Shown here in pieces: positions 18,070 to 26,141 of a stretch of 60,854 nucleotides of DNA (position 1 is its first letter; every line of letters begins with the position of its first letter). A model generated the notes under the pieces. The model saw only the letters and a program-made list of their open reading frames with translations. It ran no database searches and was not told where the DNA came from. The position numbers were made by a program, and so were the translations under genes. Source of the stretch: an uncultured Parabacteroides sp. (GTDB lineage: Bacteria > Bacteroidota > Bacteroidia > Bacteroidales > Tannerellaceae); assembly GCA_944325335.1 (NCBI GenBank), contig CALUZR010000016.1, positions 1-60,854 on the forward strand, read 5' to 3'.

Positions 18070-18426
18070 AAACATAGCCTAAAGATTATCCAAAACTGGA
18101 TGCGGTTGCGTAGCACGATTGATTTTTTGGGGCTGTGGGAAAGCATCAATAATCCGCAGTTTAAAAGCATCGAATTCGATGCCTTTAAATCAGAAGCAGG
18201 AACTAACAGCTTTACGCTTACCCCGAAACAATGGATTGAGCGGACAGGAGCCATCGGTCTTATTTCCAAAGCAGGTCGATATGGTGGTACATACGCCCAC
18301 AAGGACATACATAAACGTTATGAGTTGTTGAAACAACTGGCAGAAAGCCAATTGATGCATCTAAATGCAGTGGATGCGGAAAAGAAGTTCCGGGCCATAT
18401 CCAACGGCAAGTCATTACCTGAATAA
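18070..18426 (+). pseudogene. KilA-N domain protein remnant
   Basis: The frame open from 18070, with first ATG 18100, encodes IIQNWMRLRSTIDFLGLWE and later TPKQWIERTGAIGL followed by GRYGGTYAHKDI, the core of a KilA-N DNA-binding domain. The N-terminus before the domain is missing. After AHKDI the sequence jumps to a C-terminal KRYELLKQLAESQLMHLNA-like tail without the usual intervening FEFASWLSPEF segment. Both gaps point to a decayed copy. KilA-N genes are frequent in phage and mobile regions of Bacteroidetes. TACCTTTG at 18054-18061 may be its old -7 box. Confidence 0.75.
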
Positions 18427-18475
18427 ATACGTTCTCCACACATCTTTCAATCCACGCTCATTAAAAAGGTAATTA

Positions 18476-19435
18476 ATGAGCAATATGAAACTTACATTAT
18501 GGTATATAGCGGCAATTGCCCTGTTCACTTCCTGTACGCAGGACGAACTGGCAGGCGACAGCCTGCCCGGAGGCGCACGTCCGCTGGTAATCAACGCCTC
18601 CGGCCTGCAGGCCATAGCCACGCCGCAGACACGCGGCACCCTCGAAGGCAACTGGGACGGAGTGAAAACGGTGGGCGTGCAGGTGGAAATTATTCCGTCT
18701 TTCCCCTCAAAGGAATACAAGGTCGAGACGGAGGATGGCAGCGGCACCGCGCATCTCAGCCCCGCTGAACCTCTTGGTGCCGGTGACATGGCATTCTGGT
18801 GGACAAGCACCACAGAGACCAAAACCGTGACTGTCTGGTGTCCGTACGGAGATGGATACATTCCCTCTGTGTGGACAATTCCCGTAAAGCAGACTGCGGA
18901 GGACATGCAGTCGAAAGACCTGCTGTGTGCCCGGAAAGAGGGCATGACGTTGCAGGACTGCGAAACGGGGACATTCGAGTTCCGGCACATGCTGTCCAAG
19001 GTGCGGATAAACCTCAAAGCATCGGACTATCTGCAAAATGCCGCGAAAGTGGATGTGCGGCTGCTTGACCAATACACGATGGCCAACTGCAACGATATGC
19101 CACAAACACTTTCCGGCATAAGCACACGTGACCATTCTATAACGCCATGTCAGCTGGAAACGCCCGGGTCGGGATGCTATGCTTCCTACGAGGCATTGGT
19201 GATACCATTGGACGCAGATGAAGTAGCAGCGACCGACGAACTTATCGGCATCACCGTGGATGGTGCGGAATATGTCTATCATCTGCCTGATGACTATAAC
19301 AATGCTTTGTTCCTCGGAGGCTATGTGTACACCTTCAATATCACCGTAGATGCCAAGGGTCTGGAAGTATCGGTAGCGCAAAGCACTGCCTGGACATCCG
19401 GCGACGACGGCGAAGGCTCCGTAGCCTTGCCCTGA
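18476..19435 (+). CDS. Fimbrillin family lipoprotein 2
   Basis: The 319-residue lipoprotein has signal MKLTLWYIAAIALFTSC, with the mature N-terminus CTQDELAGD matching the other two fimbrillins. The β-sandwich features are a TRGTLEGNWDGVKTVGVQVE strand, TVWCPYGDG, an FEFRHMLSKVRINLKA central strand, and a YVYTFNITVDAKGLEVS end followed by AQSTAW. It is likely a structural or tip subunit of the same fimbria. Met 1 (18476) or Met 4 (18485) may be the start; an AAAAAGG stretch lies just upstream. Its base composition is more GC-rich than fimbrillin 1. Confidence 0.82.
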   Translation: MSNMKLTLWYIAAIALFTSCTQDELAGDSLPGGARPLVINASGLQAIATPQTRGTLEGNWDGVKTVGVQVEIIPSFPSKEYKVETEDGSGTAHLSPAEPLGAGDMAFWWTSTTETKTVTVWCPYGDGYIPSVWTIPVKQTAEDMQSKDLLCARKEGMTLQDCETGTFEFRHMLSKVRINLKASDYLQNAAKVDVRLLDQYTMANCNDMPQTLSGISTRDHSITPCQLETPGSGCYASYEALVIPLDADEVAATDELIGITVDGAEYVYHLPDDYNNALFLGGYVYTFNITVDAKGLEVSVAQSTAWTSGDDGEGSVALP

Positions 19436-19622
19436 TAAGCATGGTCCTGAAGGACTTCCACTGTGTGGATAAAAGGAAAGTAAAATAAGATTTAAATAAC
19501 AAGCGCGTTCTTTGACAGACTGGGAAACAAAACGAAATAATGGAGAGAAAAGCCGGACGCCACATTCGGTTTTCGGGAATTTATGTTACCTTTGCATCGG
19601 TAACCCCTAATTGAACGGAAAT
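19436..19622 (+). promoter_or_regulatory. Promoter region of the VapD pair
   Basis: TACCTTTG at 19587-19594 is a good -7 box 29 nt before the first ATG. Further upstream AACAAGCGCGTTCTTTGACAGA (19498 onwards, given here only as a landmark word CGTTCTTTGA at 19506) repeats a word found at 18000 before the KilA-N remnant. Confidence 0.5.
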
Positions 19623-19817
19623 ATGAAAGTAGGAGATAAAATACTCATTTCGCCCGACCTGACTTTGCAAAAGGACTGGGTGTCGGGCACAATCATCCAA
19701 GTGGAAAATAATCCCTTCGTAGGCATCGTGATTTCTGCGGAGACCGAAGACCGCAACGTGTTCTTCGGCCGTGAAGACCTGTTCAAACCGGCAAAGGAGG
19801 AAGTATGTTTGCCATAA
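19623..19817 (+). CDS. Small VapD-partner protein (putative antitoxin)
   Basis: The 64-residue β-rich protein starts [19 protein letters not shown] and ends [19 protein letters not shown] recognise no named family beyond small proteins found ahead of vapD-like genes in Bacteroidetes. The stop overlaps the start of vapD by 13 nt, the typical arrangement of an antitoxin-toxin pair. I chose ATG 19623 rather than the in-frame TTG at 19611. The antitoxin role is inferred from position only. Confidence 0.65.
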   Translation: MKVGDKILISPDLTLQKDWVSGTIIQVENNPFVGIVISAETEDRNVFFGREDLFKPAKEEVCLP

Positions 19818-20086
19818 GTTTCGACATGACGGTTTCGAGCCTCGAAGAGCATTACGGGACGCCTTATAACCGCGCCTATTATGAAATCAAAGAAAGCCTG
19901 AAGAAAAATGGTTTCGAATGGATTCAAGGCAGCACATACCTCACGGTCAACGGCAACCTGAGCAACCTCTACAAGGCTATCAACGACTTGTGCAAGTTCG
20001 ACTGGTTTAAGAAGTCGGTTCGTGACATCCGTGCCTATAAGGTGGAAGATTGGTCTGATTTCAAACAGATTGTAAAAGAAAGCTAA
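19805..20086 (+). CDS. vapD: VapD-family endoribonuclease
   Basis: The 93-residue protein matches the VapD family (Cas2-related ferredoxin-like fold): [18 protein letters not shown], then [19 protein letters not shown] followed by QGSTYLT, and [16 protein letters not shown] near the end. The Asp of the first β-strand (ISFDM) corresponds to the residue needed for RNase activity in characterised VapDs. It overlaps the upstream small gene and ends before a strong terminator, making a two-gene toxin-antitoxin unit inside the fimbrial locus. Confidence 0.82.
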   Translation: MFAISFDMTVSSLEEHYGTPYNRAYYEIKESLKKNGFEWIQGSTYLTVNGNLSNLYKAINDLCKFDWFKKSVRDIRAYKVEDWSDFKQIVKES

Positions 20087-20108
20087 GAGCTGTTCGCTTC
20101 ATTCATTT

Positions 20109-20155
20109 CGTCCCGCCCCTCTCCCTCACCAGGAGAAAGGCGGGACGCTTGTTTT
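20109..20155 (+). terminator. Terminator after vapD
   Basis: CGTCCCGCC (20109-20117) and GGCGGGACG (20139-20147) pair perfectly, with an inner TCTCC/GGAGA stem. CTTGTTTTCC follows. Confidence 0.85.
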
Positions 20156-20202
20156 CCAGCCTGTCAGGACATGAATTTAAGAACATGTAAACTTAAAAAG
20201 AT

Positions 20203-21750
20203 ATGACAAGATATTGGAAAAGAATAATAGGCGGTATGATCGCATTGTCACTGCTCTCCGCTTGTTCACAAGACGAACTGGCAGAAAACAGCACGGCTTT
20301 GCCCGAAGGCGAATACCCGTTGCAGATAGGCAGCGTCAGCCTCACGGCGGAGGTAAGCGAACAGCCGTGGACGCGGGTTAGCGAAAACCCGACAGACGGG
20401 ATGAGCAGCGTATGGAAGGACAGAGATAAGATAGGAGTACGCATTGGTGATAATGAGGAAACAGGCATCTATGTGATGAATGTAGACGCAGAGGGTAGGG
20501 TTGTGGGCGTTACCCCCGAAAAGCCGGTTTATTGGAAAGACAAGCAGCTCGCCACCATCACGGCGTGGTATCCCTTGAAGGAAGAATTGGATTTCACTCA
20601 TCAAGACCAAGGATTGACCTACCTGCTGCAAGCCACAGGTGACGGGAACTATCAATCTACACCCATCAATCTCAACTTTACCCACAAGCTCGCCAAAGTG
20701 CGTGTGGAGTTGACAGGTACTAAAAGTAATGAAGTGCAGCAAGTATATGTGCGCAGCTATCCCGCTTCGACCCACAGCCATGGCACACTGGACAGCCAAG
20801 ACAGAAGCCTTACTCCTCAATATGTCCCCATGCGGGAAGCCACTTATAATGGTGTTAAGTATTGGGAAGCCAACCTGCGCCCCGGCTATTTAGAGGCAAA
20901 CAATACCTTCGAAGTGGCAAAGGCAGAGGGTGACCCCGTTCGGGTAACACTGGATGACAGAGTGACCATTAATGCCGGGCAGGTACATACGATAACCATC
21001 GGCGTAGAGCAAGCGCCAATAGACCTTGGCACCTGCGAAGGCACAACGCTCACTGTTAGCGGAGAGGCTGTCATTACCGGTAAGAACGACAACCTGCAAA
21101 TCATTCTGCAAGCTGGTGCCGATGTCACGCTGCAAAATGCGGAACTGTCCTACACCGGACTGTCACCCATCCTCTGTCAAGGAGATGCCTCCTTGACACT
21201 GGCGGGCAGCAACACGCTAACGGCAACCAGTGTAGCATGGAATTTCGAAACCGGCACAGGCATCTACGTAGAAAGCGGTACACTCACTATCGATGCGGAA
21301 AGCGGTGCGTCACTCACCATCAACAGAACCGGAGGAGGAGCAAATCAACAGTACGGTGCCGGCATAGGCGTGACGGAAAACGCCAACCTCATTATCAACG
21401 GCGGTACAATCATTGTCGATGAGATAGCATCTCAGGGTTATGATAGTGGTGCCGGTATCGGAGGATTATACGATGAGACCAGTGGCAACATTACAATCGC
21501 AGGAGGCACCATCACCATCGGACAACCCAGTTGGTGGAGTGCCGGCATCGGAGGTGGCGGTAGTGGTAATTGTAAAAACATTACCATCACAGGCAGCAGC
21601 ACGGTGATAACCGTAGCGAAAGGAAGTTCTAACGACCATTACATCGGCTGTAGCAAATTGAGTGGTAACGTGGAAGGTACTATTACCATTGGCGGCGGTG
21701 CCACGGTGAACGGCACGCGGTACGACAATACGCATACCGGGCCGCTGTAA
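20203..21750 (+). CDS. Fimbrillin-like lipoprotein with β-helix C-terminal half
   Basis: The 515-residue lipoprotein has a signal ending LSLLSACSQDELAE. Residues about 25-270 are fimbrillin-like (ITAWYPLKEEL, NFTHKLAKVRVELTG, INAGQVHTITIGVEQ). Residues about 280-510 consist of short parallel β-strand repeats with recurring GAGIG, TITI and GGTITI words, as in Cthe_2159-type carbohydrate-binding or right-handed β-helix domains. A fimbrillin fused to a β-helix suggests a tip adhesin, which is inference. It starts after the vapD terminator, so it probably has its own promoter, though none was clearly seen. Confidence 0.8.
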   Translation: MTRYWKRIIGGMIALSLLSACSQDELAENSTALPEGEYPLQIGSVSLTAEVSEQPWTRVSENPTDGMSSVWKDRDKIGVRIGDNEETGIYVMNVDAEGRVVGVTPEKPVYWKDKQLATITAWYPLKEELDFTHQDQGLTYLLQATGDGNYQSTPINLNFTHKLAKVRVELTGTKSNEVQQVYVRSYPASTHSHGTLDSQDRSLTPQYVPMREATYNGVKYWEANLRPGYLEANNTFEVAKAEGDPVRVTLDDRVTINAGQVHTITIGVEQAPIDLGTCEGTTLTVSGEAVITGKNDNLQIILQAGADVTLQNAELSYTGLSPILCQGDASLTLAGSNTLTATSVAWNFETGTGIYVESGTLTIDAESGASLTINRTGGGANQQYGAGIGVTENANLIINGGTIIVDEIASQGYDSGAGIGGLYDETSGNITIAGGTITIGQPSWWSAGIGGGGSGNCKNITITGSSTVITVAKGSSNDHYIGCSKLSGNVEGTITIGGGATVNGTRYDNTHTGPL

Positions 21751-21842
21751 TTATAATATAAATGAAACCGAGAATAACAAATAATTCCTTACAGCCGCGG
21801 CGTGAGTGCGGAGGCAATGCGAGCAACACAAAGCAACCTGCG

Positions 21843-21978
21843 CACCCATACAAGGGTGCCAACGAACACCCATATATGGGTATTGAGGAACACCCATATA
21901 TGGGTATTAGGGAACACCCTTACATGGGTATTGGGGAACACCCTTACATGGGTATTAAGGGACACCCATATATGGGTA
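21843..21978. repeat. Six palindromes at exact 24-nt spacing
   Basis: Dyads of the form ACCC-N6-GGGT are centred at 21850.5, 21874.5, 21898.5, 21922.5, 21946.5 and 21970.5. Two middle units read ACCCTTACATGGGT instead of ACCCATATATGGGT. The array fills most of the gap between the third fimbrillin and the HU-like gene. A frame through it would encode HPYMGI repeats, but I consider it non-coding. Confidence 0.88.
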
Positions 21979-22017
21979 TTCGAACGATATATTATAAACC
22001 AATAATAAAGACAAGTT

Positions 22018-22755
22018 ATGATTGAATTTGACATCAAATCGAAAGTGCAGCCGATAGGTACACGCAAGGGGCAGACGGTGTATTTCGCCCAGCCCAAGTC
22101 ACAACAGTATTTCACGAACAAGATGCTCATCGACCGCATCGTGCGCGAGACTTCGCTCTCGGAGGGCGATGTGAAGAATGCCCTCGTCAGCCTCTCGAAC
22201 GTGGTGTGCGAAGCGCTGACGCTGGGGATGAGCGTGGACCTCGCCGAGTTGGGCTCGTTCCGCCTTGTGGTCCCCTCGAAGATGATGGATACGCCGGACG
22301 ATGTGACGGTGGCCAAGGCACTAAAGACCCCGAAGATTCTCTTCACCCCGAAGCAGAAGATGCGCGACGCGGCGAACGCAGTGGAACTCAGCGTAGACAA
22401 GAGTTCGGCCAACGCGCCCTGCATCACGGGAGTGTATGACCTGACGACCCGCGAGAAGAACCGTATCAGCCGACAGAACTTCACTGAAGTGAACGGGCGG
22501 CATATCCAAGTGCTCGGTGCCGATGGGGTAAGTGCGGGCGAAATTATCCTCACCAGCGTAGGGATGGAAGTCCCGACCACCGTAGAAGCCGATGCCATCA
22601 AAATCAACACCCCGGAAAAGGTGCTCTTCAAGATGGTAGACGACCTGGCCGAGGGCGAATACCGCCTCACCTTCAAGACCTACTACGACAGTGAAGGGAA
22701 ACTCCTCGACGAGCCCCGCACGATCGAGTACGAAGAGAACATCACGCTGTATTGA
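22018..22755 (+). CDS. HU-like DNA-binding protein with C-terminal DUF4469-like domain
   Basis: The 245-residue protein has an N-terminal HU/IHF-like domain (about residues 1-120) of the HU-HIG type found in Bacteroidetes: VYFAQPKSQQYFTNKMLIDR, then VKNALVSLSNVV, then VDLAELGSFRLVVPSK. Residues about 140-245 form a β-rich extension resembling DUF4469. HU-type proteins bend DNA. This one lies directly downstream of a palindrome array, only 40 nt after its last dyad, so binding there is a testable idea. A bidirectional terminator follows. Confidence 0.85.
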   Translation: MIEFDIKSKVQPIGTRKGQTVYFAQPKSQQYFTNKMLIDRIVRETSLSEGDVKNALVSLSNVVCEALTLGMSVDLAELGSFRLVVPSKMMDTPDDVTVAKALKTPKILFTPKQKMRDAANAVELSVDKSSANAPCITGVYDLTTREKNRISRQNFTEVNGRHIQVLGADGVSAGEIILTSVGMEVPTTVEADAIKINTPEKVLFKMVDDLAEGEYRLTFKTYYDSEGKLLDEPRTIEYEENITLY

Positions 22756-22771
22756 ATACACAAAAATAAAA

Positions 22772-22803
22772 CCGCCTGGGAAATTCGTTTATATCCCAGG
22801 CGG
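22772..22803. terminator. Bidirectional terminator
   Basis: CCGCCTGGGA (22772-22781) and TCCCAGGCGG (22794-22803) form a perfect 10-bp stem between the convergent HU-like and threonine dehydrogenase genes. A-rich sequence precedes it and T-containing sequence follows, so it can serve both strands. Confidence 0.85.
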
Positions 22804-22831
22804 TTCTCGTAATTATTCAAACGGTTTCCGT

Positions 22832-23788
22832 TTACTTCCCAAACTTTTCCCCTAACTTCTGCAACATATCCTTAGTCATCGTATCCAGATCATATTCAGG
22901 CTTCCAGCCCCATTCTTCACGTGCACAGGTGTCATCCAAGGAATTGGGCCAGGACTCTGCTATGGCCTGTCTGAGTGGGTCTACTTGGTATTCCATCTGG
23001 AAATCAGGGACATATTTCTTAATATTATGGTAGATGATTTCCGGATCGAAGCTCATGGAGGCTATGTTGAAGGAGTTCCGATGGATGAATTTTGAGGAAT
23101 CAGCTTCCATGATTTCAATAGCCGCACGAAGGGCATCAGGCATGTACATCATGTCCATAAAGGTTCCAGAGGCTATGGGGCAGATGAACTTCTCTCCTTT
23201 AGCTGCTGAGTAGTAAATATCTACTGCATAGTCAGTTGTACCTCCTCCTGGAGGGGTTACATAGGAGATAAGTCCTGGGAAACGGACGGAACGGGTGTCC
23301 ACCCCAAAACGGATGAAATAATAATCACTTAACAATTCTCCAGATACTTTAGTAACTCCATACATGGTACGGGGGTTACGGATGGTGTCCTGAGGGGTCT
23401 TGTCCTTCGGAGTGTTGTTTCCAAACACACCAATGGAGCTGGGGGTGAAGACTGCACATCCCATCTCCCTGGCTACTTCCAGGACATTGAACAGCCCACC
23501 CATACCTATCTTCCAGGCTAACTGGGGTTTCTTCTCTGCTACAGCTGAGAGGAGGGCTGCTAAATTGTAGATGGTATCAATCTTGTACCTTGAGACGGCT
23601 TCCGCAATCTGCTGCTCATTAGTGATATCAACTAAGGCCGATGGCCCAGATTCTAAGAGTTCCCCTTTAGGCTCTGCACCAGGGATATAGCCTGCTACCA
23701 CATGGTCTCCCCCATAGATGCTTCTCAGTTTCATTGTCAGTTCTGAGCCGATTTGGCCGGTAGAACCGATTATTAAGATATTCTTCAT
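22832..23788 (-). CDS. L-threonine 3-dehydrogenase, SDR/epimerase type
   Basis: The 318-residue NAD-dependent short-chain dehydrogenase of the extended (epimerase-like) group has a GSTGQIGSEL cofactor motif, YNLAALLSAVAEKKP, and a catalytic YGVTKVSGE (Tyr-x3-Lys) around residue 140. This type oxidises L-threonine to 2-amino-3-ketobutyrate. The divergent neighbour kbl encodes the next enzyme, which supports the assignment. A TATCTTTG -7 box lies on the minus strand at 23835-23842. Its codons favour GCT, CCT and TCT and avoid TCG and GCG more than the flanking genes do. Confidence 0.9.
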   Translation of the reverse strand: MKNILIIGSTGQIGSELTMKLRSIYGGDHVVAGYIPGAEPKGELLESGPSALVDITNEQQIAEAVSRYKIDTIYNLAALLSAVAEKKPQLAWKIGMGGLFNVLEVAREMGCAVFTPSSIGVFGNNTPKDKTPQDTIRNPRTMYGVTKVSGELLSDYYFIRFGVDTRSVRFPGLISYVTPPGGGTTDYAVDIYYSAAKGEKFICPIASGTFMDMMYMPDALRAAIEIMEADSSKFIHRNSFNIASMSFDPEIIYHNIKKYVPDFQMEYQVDPLRQAIAESWPNSLDDTCAREEWGWKPEYDLDTMTKDMLQKLGEKFGK

Positions 23789-23834
23789 TGTACTATTATT
23801 TGTTAAAGTTTACACATATCTGCTTTCGCTTCCA

Positions 23835-23842
23835 CAAAGATA
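23835..23842 (-). promoter_or_regulatory. -7 box of threonine dehydrogenase gene
   Basis: On the minus strand this reads TATCTTTG, a perfect TAnnTTTG match 47 nt upstream of the start codon. The 212-nt gap it lies in also serves kbl on the plus strand. Confidence 0.6.
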
Positions 23843-24000
23843 CAAGAATAATGCAGAGCAGAGGTCAGATTTTCTCCTTTTTTTCATACGAATCTCAAAA
23901 AAAAATCTGAACTTTGTGCTTGAGATCAGGGACTGGGTCAGAGGGGTTCCCCCTACCCTTCTCTGTCTTTTGTAAATTTATACAATTAAACTGATAAAAT

Positions 24001-25191
24001 ATGTACGGTAAATTCAAAGATTTCTTGGCAGCTGAATTAGCTAACATCGAAGCTGCTGGTTTGTACAAGCATGAAAGGGTGATCACAACCCCTCAAAGAG
24101 CTGATATTAAGGTAGGTAAAGGAGATGATGTCCTCAACTTCTGTGCTAACAATTATTTAGGATTAGCTGATAACCAGAGGCTTATCTCAGCAGCTAAGGC
24201 AGCTATGGATAGTCATGGATATGGTATGTCCTCCGTCCGTTTCATTTGTGGTACACAGGATCTGCATAAGCAGTTGGAAGCTGCTATATCTGAATACTTT
24301 AAGACTGAGGATACTATCCTCTATGCAGCTTGCTTTGATGCAAATGGGGGACTGTTTGAACCTCTCTTTACAGAGGAGGATGCTATCATTTCAGATTCCT
24401 TAAACCATGCTTCTATTATAGATGGTGTCCGGCTTTGCAAGGCTAAACGTTACCGTTATGCTAATGCAGATATGGCTGATTTAGAGAGGTGTTTGATAGA
24501 GGCCCAAGCCCAGCGTCACCGGATTATTGCTACGGATGGGGTGTTCTCCATGGATGGGAATGTGGCTCCAATGGATAAAATTTGTGAATTAGCTGAAAAA
24601 TATGATGCATTAGTGATGGTGGATGAATCACACTCAGCAGGTGTGGTTGGCCCTACGGGTCATGGTGTGGCTGAACAGTACAACTGTTATGGACGGATTG
24701 ATGTTTTCACTGGAACCTTAGGCAAGGCTTTTGGTGGGGCTATGGGAGGCTTTACCACTGGTAGAAAGGAGATTATAGATATGCTCCGTCAGAGGTCAAG
24801 ACCTTATCTCTTCTCTAATTCAGTAGCCCCGGCTATCGTGGGGGCAAGCCTGGAGATGTTCAAGATCCTGAAGGAGAGCAATGCACTGCATGATAAGCTG
24901 ATGGACAACGTCAACTACTTCCGTGACAAGATGTTAGCTGCTGGTTTTGATATCAAGCCTACACAATCAGCCATCTGTGCTGTGATGCTCTATGATGCAA
25001 AGCTCTCACAAGATTTTGCAGCTAAGATGCAGGATGAAGGTATCTATGTCACAGGCTTTTACTATCCTGTCGTACCCAAGGGACAAGCCCGTATCCGTGT
25101 CCAACTCTCTGCAGGACATGAGAAGACACACCTCGATAAGGCCATTGCGGCATTTATTAAGGTGGGGAAGGAATTAGGGGTGTTAAAATAA
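24001..25191 (+). CDS. kbl: 2-amino-3-ketobutyrate CoA ligase (glycine C-acetyltransferase)
   Basis: The 396-residue PLP enzyme of the α-oxoamine synthase family cleaves 2-amino-3-ketobutyrate with CoA to glycine and acetyl-CoA. The PLP lysine is in TGTLGKAFGGAMGG (about residue 243); NFCANNYLGLA, DSLNHASIIDG and VMVDESHSAGVVG are family motifs. It differs from the serine palmitoyltransferase paralogue at 43571. Together with the divergent threonine dehydrogenase it makes a complete threonine-to-glycine route. It shows the same GCT- and CCT-rich codon use as its partner, and is followed by a terminator. Confidence 0.96.
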   Translation: MYGKFKDFLAAELANIEAAGLYKHERVITTPQRADIKVGKGDDVLNFCANNYLGLADNQRLISAAKAAMDSHGYGMSSVRFICGTQDLHKQLEAAISEYFKTEDTILYAACFDANGGLFEPLFTEEDAIISDSLNHASIIDGVRLCKAKRYRYANADMADLERCLIEAQAQRHRIIATDGVFSMDGNVAPMDKICELAEKYDALVMVDESHSAGVVGPTGHGVAEQYNCYGRIDVFTGTLGKAFGGAMGGFTTGRKEIIDMLRQRSRPYLFSNSVAPAIVGASLEMFKILKESNALHDKLMDNVNYFRDKMLAAGFDIKPTQSAICAVMLYDAKLSQDFAAKMQDEGIYVTGFYYPVVPKGQARIRVQLSAGHEKTHLDKAIAAFIKVGKELGVLK

Positions 25192-25209
25192 ACAAATAAA
25201 AAGCTAAAA

Positions 25210-25248
25210 AGACACGGAGACGTAAAATGCGCTCCGTGTCTCTGTTTT
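25210..25248 (+). terminator. Terminator after kbl
   Basis: AGACACGGAG (25210-25219) and CTCCGTGTCT (25232-25241) pair perfectly and are followed by GTTTTTAAAA. The hairpin covers a possible upstream ATG (25227) of the next gene, which argues against that start. Confidence 0.88.
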
Positions 25249-25271
25249 TAAAAGAAGAATATCCGCAATTT

Positions 25272-26117
25272 ATGCAATATAGCAATTACCATAGCCACTG
25301 TATTTTTTGTGATGGACGTAGTTTCCCTGAAAACTTCATACGGTTTGCTATCCAGCACCACTTCCGAGCCTATGGTTTCTCATCCCATTCCCCGCTTCCT
25401 TTTGAAACCAACTGGAATATGTCGAAAGACAACATGGGCGAATACTTGGAAGAAATCCGGAGAATCAAAGAGAAATATGCCCACCAATTAGAAATTTACG
25501 CGGGATTAGAAATCGATTACCTCGATGAAAGTTACAATGCTTCATCGGCTTATTTCCAGCAACTTCCATTGGACTATCGCATCTCTTCGATTCATTTTCT
25601 TCCGCTCCTTTATCCATTGGCCGAAACCAATATGATGTGTATTGACGGTTCCTTCCGCGATTTCTCCGAGAAGGTCGACCTACATTACGGGCACGATATC
25701 CGCCGATTGGTGGCACATTATTTTCAATCTTCGTGCAAGATGGTGGAACTGGGTGGATTTGATATCGTCGGGCACATGGACAAAATCTATATGAATGCCC
25801 AGCATTATCCAGGGTTTGACTTGCATGCCCCTTGGTATAAAAATGCCTTCCTTGAATATTTAGACTTGATTCAGGAAAAGAATCTCATGGTTGAAATCAA
25901 TACCAAAAACTTCTGCAAGAAAAAAGAACTTTATCCCCACACCGATTTCCTTTCCTATTTAGTAGAGCGGAATATCCCTATTTTGGTTAATTCGGATTGC
26001 CATTATCCTGACCTCGTCAATGATGGGCGCACAGAAGCTTTCAAGCTATTGCGCGAGAAAGGGTTTCGTTCGACGTATGAATTGGTTAAAGGCAAATGGG
26101 AGGAAATCCCGCTTTAA
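25272..26117 (+). CDS. PHP-domain histidinol-phosphatase-like protein
   Basis: The 281-residue protein has the metal-binding pattern of the PHP family (HisJ/HisK type): NYHSHCIFCDGR at the N-terminus, SSHSPLP, IVGHMDKI in the middle and LVNSDCHYP near the end. HisK enzymes dephosphorylate histidinol phosphate, but other phosphoesters are possible because no his gene is adjacent. I chose ATG 25272 (MQYSNYHSH), since the in-frame ATG at 25227 lies inside the kbl terminator. It converges on sdaA. Confidence 0.85.
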   Translation: MQYSNYHSHCIFCDGRSFPENFIRFAIQHHFRAYGFSSHSPLPFETNWNMSKDNMGEYLEEIRRIKEKYAHQLEIYAGLEIDYLDESYNASSAYFQQLPLDYRISSIHFLPLLYPLAETNMMCIDGSFRDFSEKVDLHYGHDIRRLVAHYFQSSCKMVELGGFDIVGHMDKIYMNAQHYPGFDLHAPWYKNAFLEYLDLIQEKNLMVEINTKNFCKKKELYPHTDFLSYLVERNIPILVNSDCHYPDLVNDGRTEAFKLLREKGFRSTYELVKGKWEEIPL

Positions 26118-26130
26118 TTGATTTCCTCCC
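26098..26130. terminator. Bidirectional terminator between PHP gene and sdaA
   Basis: GGGAGGAAATC (26098-26108) and GATTTCCTCCC (26120-26130) pair perfectly. The left arm overlaps the last codons of the PHP gene, and the stem serves sdaA from the other side. Confidence 0.75.
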
Positions 26131-26141
26131 TGCCGCTTATC

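Noticed and set aside
21762..22025. 87-residue frame with HPYMGI repeats
   Set aside because: The repeat follows from the 24-nt palindromes being a multiple of three; base changes keep dyad symmetry rather than amino acids, and the frame overlaps the HU-like gene start.
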